Below, one piece after another: positions 59,678-64,000 of a DNA stretch of 64,000 nucleotides (its first letter is position 1; the number at the start of each line of letters is the position of its first letter). Source of the DNA: G965233625 sp965233625. Lineage in GTDB: Bacteria; Planctomycetota; Planctomycetia; Pirellulales; Pirellulaceae. The translations under genes were made by a program, and so were the position numbers. The DNA is taken from positions 1,550,001 through 1,614,000 of the forward strand of contig OZ247499.1 in assembly GCA_965233625.1 (NCBI GenBank), written 5' to 3'. The notes under the pieces are model-generated. The model was not told where the DNA came from. It was given only the letters and a program-made list of their open reading frames with translations, and ran no database searches.

Positions 59678-62600
59678 GTGTTTCAGCGCATCTTTCAATC
59701 AGTGATCTGCTTCGGCATCGTGTTTGCCGCTTACGGTGTATACGCCGTCGCACTGGCTCCGCTCATCGAACCGCCAGCACCGAAACGGCGCGCGATTTCC
59801 ACCCGGGGTCCGGGCACCCGCGCACTGGATGAACAGCAGGACGAATTCGCCAAGCTGTTCAAACCCGGTTCGTGGGAACTGGCTGGCAAGAACCGCAAAG
59901 TCTTGAATACAGAGCACGGCAAACTGCTGTTCAAAGACTACAAAACTCTGGAAGGCGGACGCCTTCATGTAGAGCCGTTCACGCTGATCTTCTACTCGAA
60001 GAATGAGGAAGAAGACGCGGCGAAGGATCAGCCGCCCCGCCCCGTGGTGATGCAGGCGCCAGCGGGCGCCATCTTGAACTTCAGCAAAGACATTGACCTC
60101 GCGCGCGCCGACGTTGGCAAGCTTACGGGCGGACGCCTAATTGGCGAGATCCACGTCTATTCACCAGAGACACAGACCGGCGCCGGTGACCGGTTCGATC
60201 TGCATACACGCAACGTGCAGCTAAGCGAAGAACGCATCTGGACCGTGCACGATGTGGCGTTTCAATTCGGGCAGAGCTACGGCCGCGGACGCGATCTTTC
60301 CATCACACTGCTGCCGCCATCCACTTCGGGAGAAGAGAAGGAATCCACGACAGACCGCATGAAGATGCTCGAACTGATTCATGTGGAGAAGCTTTACCTG
60401 CATCCCGGCGACAAGCTGTTGATTGCGAAAAAGAAGGAAGCTGAAAAGAAGAAGCGGGAGGAAGGATCGATTTTTGATTCTGACAGCCCGGTAGAAATCA
60501 CGTGCAGCGGCCCATTGCGATACGATTTTCCTGCGATGGTGATAACGCTGGAGAATGAAGTCGCCGTGCACCGCCACATTGCCGACGGTCCTAGTGAAAG
60601 CCTGCTGTGTGAGTTCCTGAAAATCGAAATGGAGAAAGCGCCGGAAGATCCGCCCGATGGCAGTGTCCGGCGGTTGCCGGGGGCCGTGGCAGCGACAGAC
60701 GACGCAACGGAAGAGCCTCGCATGGTGACCAAAGTCCGTAAGATTACGGCGCTGGGGCATCCGGTGCAGGTCGCGGCGCCATCGCACCAGGTCACGGCCA
60801 AGGGCACGCGGCTGGAATACGATTTTCAGAGCAGCCGGATCCTGTTGCTGGACGAACATAGTGCAGAACTAAAGCATGCCAGAGGCGTCGTCCGCGCGCG
60901 ACGCGTCGAGTATGAACTGGCCGAAGATCCGAACCGTCTGGGCCGCGTGTGGGCCAGTGGACCCGGCACGTTTAATGGTGAGTTGGAGATGCGCGAAAAG
61001 CAGGCGGACGGCTCACGCGTGAAACGGCTCAAGAAGACCAGTGCGTCCTGGTCAGGCAGCCTGCAGATCGTCCGCGATGGCGATTTTCATGTTCTCTCGC
61101 TGCGTCGCAAAGCCGACGTGCAGATGCAAGGCACAGGCGCCTTCGACGCGAACGAAATCCACGTCTGGCTGCGTGAAACACCCGTGCAGCCACAGCCAGA
61201 GTTTCCGCCAGTCGCCGCCGGCGCCAAGAAGAAAAAGCAGGAGTTTGAGATTGTGCCCGATAGGTTGATGGCGCTGGGACAGGTGAATTTCCGTTCGCCC
61301 CGCATGACCGGCACGACCGACCGGTTTGAAGCATGGATCCGCGATGAAGAAGTGATCCGCTTCCCCACGCACAATGCAGCGGGGCCGCCCACCGGCGCCA
61401 TGCTGGTGAACCATTCCACGGGCCGTCAGCCCGGTGGTCCAGTCACGCCCGCAGTGCGAGGCGCCTCTCCCGGAGGACTGCTAGGACAGGGTGAAAAACG
61501 GAAGTCGACCTTTCATATCTCCGGGCAACTTGTCCGGGCGCAACTGGTGCGGCGTGGTTCGGACACGACCGTTGAAAACATTACGGTGGATGGCAACGTC
61601 AAGCTGCACGAAACTCAGGTCTCCAAGCCGGGCGAAAAACCGCTTGCCATCACAGGCGATACGCTTACCGTGCAGAATCTGGATTCGCCCAAGGAGTCAT
61701 TAAAGGTCATCGGCGGCGAAGCGACCGTGGCGGCCCGCGGCATGGATATTCACGCGGGTAATGTCCAGCTTCAACGCGGTCAGAATCGCATGTGGATCGA
61801 TGGCCCCGGAGTTATGACGTTGCCCGCCCGGCGCCCTAAAAAGGATCAGAATCCTGCCAGGGGCGCGAGCATGCCGAATTCGCTCGCCAAGGTGAAGATC
61901 ACCGAGCCAGTCAAGGTGAACTGGCAGACGGGAATGAACTTCGACGGGCGGATGATTACGTTTGCAGGCGATGTGACCGCGGCGACCAGCACCCGTCACA
62001 TTGCAACTTCCACGCTCGAGGTCACGCTTGACCGGCTGATCGACTTCAACGATGCCGACAATGCGGGCGACGCAGATGCACGCACACTGATGTTCCGAGG
62101 CGGCGTCACAATGCGCAGCCGAAGTATTGAGAATGGACAGTTAACTTCAATCGAGAGCATGCAGGTCAAGCAACTATTTCTAGATCAGCAGACCGGCGAA
62201 ATTAAAGCCGACGGACCGGGCTGGCTGACACGGACACGCGCCGGCGCCAGTAAACCGCTTTCGACGGCGAATGCACAGGTCGTCGCCCGTCCCACAAGCA
62301 CCACGCAGCAACCGGTTGATAAGCTGAACTACATGTTCGTCAACTTCCAGCGGGAGTTGAAGGGGAACATGGACCGCAAAGATATGGAGATCCTGGGCGA
62401 AGTCAAAGCGATCTACGGTCCCGTGAAAACGTGGGAAGATAAGCTCCGGGCGGATGTGCCCGGCGGATTAGGTCCACGTGGCGCCCATTTGCGGTGCGAA
62501 CGGCTGGCCCTGGCGGAGATGGGGCCGCAGATTTCGCCCGACCGCAAAGCCGTTGAGATTGAAGCTACAGGCAACGCTGTTATCGAAAGTGAAACGTACA

Positions 62601-62839
62601 CCGCCCGCGCGAAGCGGATCTCGTTCGCCGAAGCGAAACAGTTGATCATCCTCGAAGGCGATGGCCGCGTGGAAGCGGAACTCTGGCGGCAGGCACGTAC
62701 CGGCGCCGCCCGCTCGCACACCGCCGCCCGCAAGATTCTGTACTGGCACAACGAAGATCCACGCCTGACCCGCGTCGAAGTGAACGACGCCACCGTGCTT
62801 GATCTCAGCGGATTTGGCGTGCAGCTTGACCAGAAGTAG
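59678..62839 (+). CDS. Giant LptC/LptA-like OstA-repeat protein (predicted LPS transport bridge)
   Basis: Start GTG 59678 has AAGGAC about six bases upstream. The 1053-residue product begins with one membrane helix (VICFGIVFAAYGVYAVALAP), as in LptC, and is otherwise beta-rich with repeated OstA/LptA-like units: PAMVITLENEVAVHRHIADG, VTAKGTRLEYDFQSSRILLL, ITVDGNVKLHETQVSK with LTVQNLDSPKESLKVIGG, MITFAGDVTAATSTRHIATS, and a C-terminal unit (VEIEATGNAVIESETYTARA, LIILEGDGRVEAELWRQ). Known Lpt proteins of this fold carry lipopolysaccharide across the periplasm along a hydrophobic groove. Position after kdsD-kdsC supports an LPS-transport role. The length is several times that of LptA or LptC, so a single polypeptide may form most of the bridge. 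The family call is by eye. Confidence 0.75.
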   Translation: MFQRIFQSVICFGIVFAAYGVYAVALAPLIEPPAPKRRAISTRGPGTRALDEQQDEFAKLFKPGSWELAGKNRKVLNTEHGKLLFKDYKTLEGGRLHVEPFTLIFYSKNEEEDAAKDQPPRPVVMQAPAGAILNFSKDIDLARADVGKLTGGRLIGEIHVYSPETQTGAGDRFDLHTRNVQLSEERIWTVHDVAFQFGQSYGRGRDLSITLLPPSTSGEEKESTTDRMKMLELIHVEKLYLHPGDKLLIAKKKEAEKKKREEGSIFDSDSPVEITCSGPLRYDFPAMVITLENEVAVHRHIADGPSESLLCEFLKIEMEKAPEDPPDGSVRRLPGAVAATDDATEEPRMVTKVRKITALGHPVQVAAPSHQVTAKGTRLEYDFQSSRILLLDEHSAELKHARGVVRARRVEYELAEDPNRLGRVWASGPGTFNGELEMREKQADGSRVKRLKKTSASWSGSLQIVRDGDFHVLSLRRKADVQMQGTGAFDANEIHVWLRETPVQPQPEFPPVAAGAKKKKQEFEIVPDRLMALGQVNFRSPRMTGTTDRFEAWIRDEEVIRFPTHNAAGPPTGAMLVNHSTGRQPGGPVTPAVRGASPGGLLGQGEKRKSTFHISGQLVRAQLVRRGSDTTVENITVDGNVKLHETQVSKPGEKPLAITGDTLTVQNLDSPKESLKVIGGEATVAARGMDIHAGNVQLQRGQNRMWIDGPGVMTLPARRPKKDQNPARGASMPNSLAKVKITEPVKVNWQTGMNFDGRMITFAGDVTAATSTRHIATSTLEVTLDRLIDFNDADNAGDADARTLMFRGGVTMRSRSIENGQLTSIESMQVKQLFLDQQTGEIKADGPGWLTRTRAGASKPLSTANAQVVARPTSTTQQPVDKLNYMFVNFQRELKGNMDRKDMEILGEVKAIYGPVKTWEDKLRADVPGGLGPRGAHLRCERLALAEMGPQISPDRKAVEIEATGNAVIESETYTARAKRISFAEAKQLIILEGDGRVEAELWRQARTGAARSHTAARKILYWHNEDPRLTRVEVNDATVLDLSGFGVQLDQK

Positions 62840-62884
62840 AATGACCGGCAGCCCGTTGCTGCCCGTTCTAACATCTGGACGCTG

Positions 62885-63418
62885 ATGGTTAAATTCCTGG
62901 AGATTGTGCTGCTATGCATCGTCGCGTGCGCCGTGTATGGCATCGTCCACGACCAGATCACGGCGCGTATCTGCGTGGAGTACTTCACGATTGGTCATGC
63001 GCCGATCTTTGGCACCGATGACCCCACCATTCTTGGTCTGGGATGGGGCATCGTAGCGACGTGGTGGGTCGGGCTGATCATGGGTGTACCGTTGGCGGTA
63101 GCCTGCCGGGTTGGTAGCTGGCCCCAACGTGAACCGCTTCAAATGCTGGCGCCGCTCGGCTGGCTGATGCTGGCCTCTTTCGCGCTGGCGACCATCGCGG
63201 GATGCGTGGGCTGGGTGGCCGCCAGCAATGGTTGGGTTTTTCTATTGCCGCCAATGTCTGATCGCGTGCCGGAAGAGAAACACGTTTTCTTCCTGGTCGA
63301 TCTTTGGGCACACACGGCCAGCTATGCGGGCGGATTCCTCGGCGGCTGCGTGGTGATCGTCTGGGTGATTCTAAAACGCCGCCGGCAGAATCATCAGGCA
63401 GCGGGTACAATCTCTTAA
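62885..63418 (+). CDS. Hypothetical four-helix membrane protein
   Basis: The 177-residue protein has four clear membrane helices (FLEIVLLCIVACAVYGIVHD, GIVATWWVGLIMGVPLAVAC, WLMLASFALATIAGCVGWVA, FLGGCVVIVWVILKRR). It begins 45 bases after the OstA-like gene on the same strand and might be co-transcribed with it. Similar small membrane proteins occur in planctomycetes, but I recognise no family and propose no function. Confidence 0.65.
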   Translation: MVKFLEIVLLCIVACAVYGIVHDQITARICVEYFTIGHAPIFGTDDPTILGLGWGIVATWWVGLIMGVPLAVACRVGSWPQREPLQMLAPLGWLMLASFALATIAGCVGWVAASNGWVFLLPPMSDRVPEEKHVFFLVDLWAHTASYAGGFLGGCVVIVWVILKRRRQNHQAAGTIS

Positions 63419-63477
63419 TCGATCAAGTCGAGCGAAAAATGCTCGCTCACGCAAAACACCTACGAAAGACTCTTGCC

Positions 63478-64000
63478 ATGCAACGCCGGAATTTTCTGAA
63501 GGCTACGGCGGCAGGCGCTGTGGCGGCGACTGTTGCTCGCGACGCTGCTGCCGCGGAACCTTGCTGCCTGACGTATCCATCGCCGGAAGCGGCGATGATG
63601 TCGCCTCGCGAAACCTTCGCTTTCCTGCCAGCGATCTACACCGGCACCGGGAAGTTTAAGCCCGACTATATGGCGACGGTGGACGTTGATCCTGATTCAA
63701 AAACATATAGCAAAGTGGTTGGCCGGTTGGCAGCGAGTTTCCCGGGTGATGAGCTGCATCACTTTGGCTGGAACGCCTGCAGCAGTTGTCATGGGGTTGA
63801 GGGGAAATCTCGCCGGTACCTGGTGGTGCCAGGGCTTGTCAGTGGCCGGATTTATATCCTGGACGCGGCCGATCCCCGTCAGCTGAAAAAGCACAAGGTG
63901 ATTGAACCCACCGAGATTGCCCGCAAGACGAAGCTGACAACGCCGCACACCGTCCACTGCCTGGCGGACGGGACCATTATGATCTCGATGCTGGGCGACA
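63478..64000 (+). CDS. Selenium-binding protein 1 / methanethiol oxidase family, Tat-exported (3' end outside window)
   Basis: From ATG 63478 the frame stays open to the window edge (174 codons seen). A Tat-type signal (QRRNFLKATAAGAVAATVAR) is followed by CCLTYPSPEAAMMSPRETFA, FLPAIYTGTGKFKPDYMATV and DELHHFGWNACSSCHGV, the hallmark N-terminal stretches of the SBP56 family, whose members oxidise methanethiol in a copper-dependent way. The CSSC and HH residues are expected metal or active-site residues. Homologues are about 450 residues, so roughly 60 percent is missing. Export suggests periplasmic thiol oxidation. Confidence 0.93.
   Translation, partial: MQRRNFLKATAAGAVAATVARDAAAAEPCCLTYPSPEAAMMSPRETFAFLPAIYTGTGKFKPDYMATVDVDPDSKTYSKVVGRLAASFPGDELHHFGWNACSSCHGVEGKSRRYLVVPGLVSGRIYILDAADPRQLKKHKVIEPTEIARKTKLTTPHTVHCLADGTIMISMLGD

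Overview
The window looks like chromosomal DNA of a member of the Planctomycetota. The main evidence is family content: a DUF1592/DUF1588/DUF1585 cytochrome-like protein followed by a DUF1552 protein, a DUF1501 protein, two formylglycine sulfatases, a redoxin/cytochrome c/copper-monooxygenase-like fusion, Pkn-type Ser/Thr kinases with C-terminal membrane segments, many Tat or lipoprotein signals, and short single-gene or two-gene transcription units in both directions. Kdo (LPS) genes and an outer-membrane-type protein indicate a diderm envelope. I recognised no rRNA, tRNA, CRISPR array, prophage or insertion sequence.

Layout. 1-18.7 kb: secreted and degradative functions (DUF1592, DUF1552, two sulfatases, DUF1501), a fused cNMP-domain/thioredoxin-reductase-like protein, stress and repair genes (universal stress protein, MsrA), an iron alcohol dehydrogenase, and kdsA overlapping a lipid-kinase-like gene. 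18.9-30.6 kb: cstA, a Tat-exported TIM-barrel protein, a receptor-like Ser/Thr kinase, a Tim44-like/zinc-ribbon/TerB-like protein, the redoxin-cytochrome-monooxygenase fusion and a DUF808 membrane protein. 30.6-41.7 kb: one nine-gene minus-strand exopolysaccharide/O-antigen operon holding a Wzz/GumC-like copolymerase, an initiating sugar transferase, a WbpB/WbpD/WbpE-like set for a diacetamido uronic acid sugar, a Wzy-like ligase/polymerase, a Wzx-like flippase and two GT4 glycosyltransferases.

42-47.6 kb: a GT-C-like membrane protein, a probable outer membrane protein, and the most notable locus. This is an MvdC/MvdD/PsnB-like ATP-grasp ligase (45551-46450, minus) divergent from a gene (46494-47630, plus) whose C-terminus is 11 repeats of [T/S]T-x-A-[L/V]-G-E-E-G-G. 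That matches the TTxxxxEE core of plesiocin-type graspetides (omega-ester RiPPs). The precursor is unusual: it has a twin-arginine signal and about 170 residues of folded-looking sequence, weakly reminiscent of subtilisin-propeptide (I9) domains, before the core array. I read it as a candidate exported, multivalent, ester-crosslinked protein, possibly a protease inhibitor.

47.6-64 kb: housekeeping genes (ettA, rpmA, pgk, bioA), an NhaA-type antiporter with a His/Asp-rich extramembrane loop, a second Ser/Thr kinase, and a kdsD-kdsC unit followed by a 1053-codon protein built of OstA/LptA-like beta-strand repeats. That order mirrors the proteobacterial kdsD-kdsC-lptC-lptA order. The window ends inside a Tat-signal selenium-binding-protein (methanethiol oxidase) gene. 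Function calls rest on sequence motifs read by eye; no database search was run.
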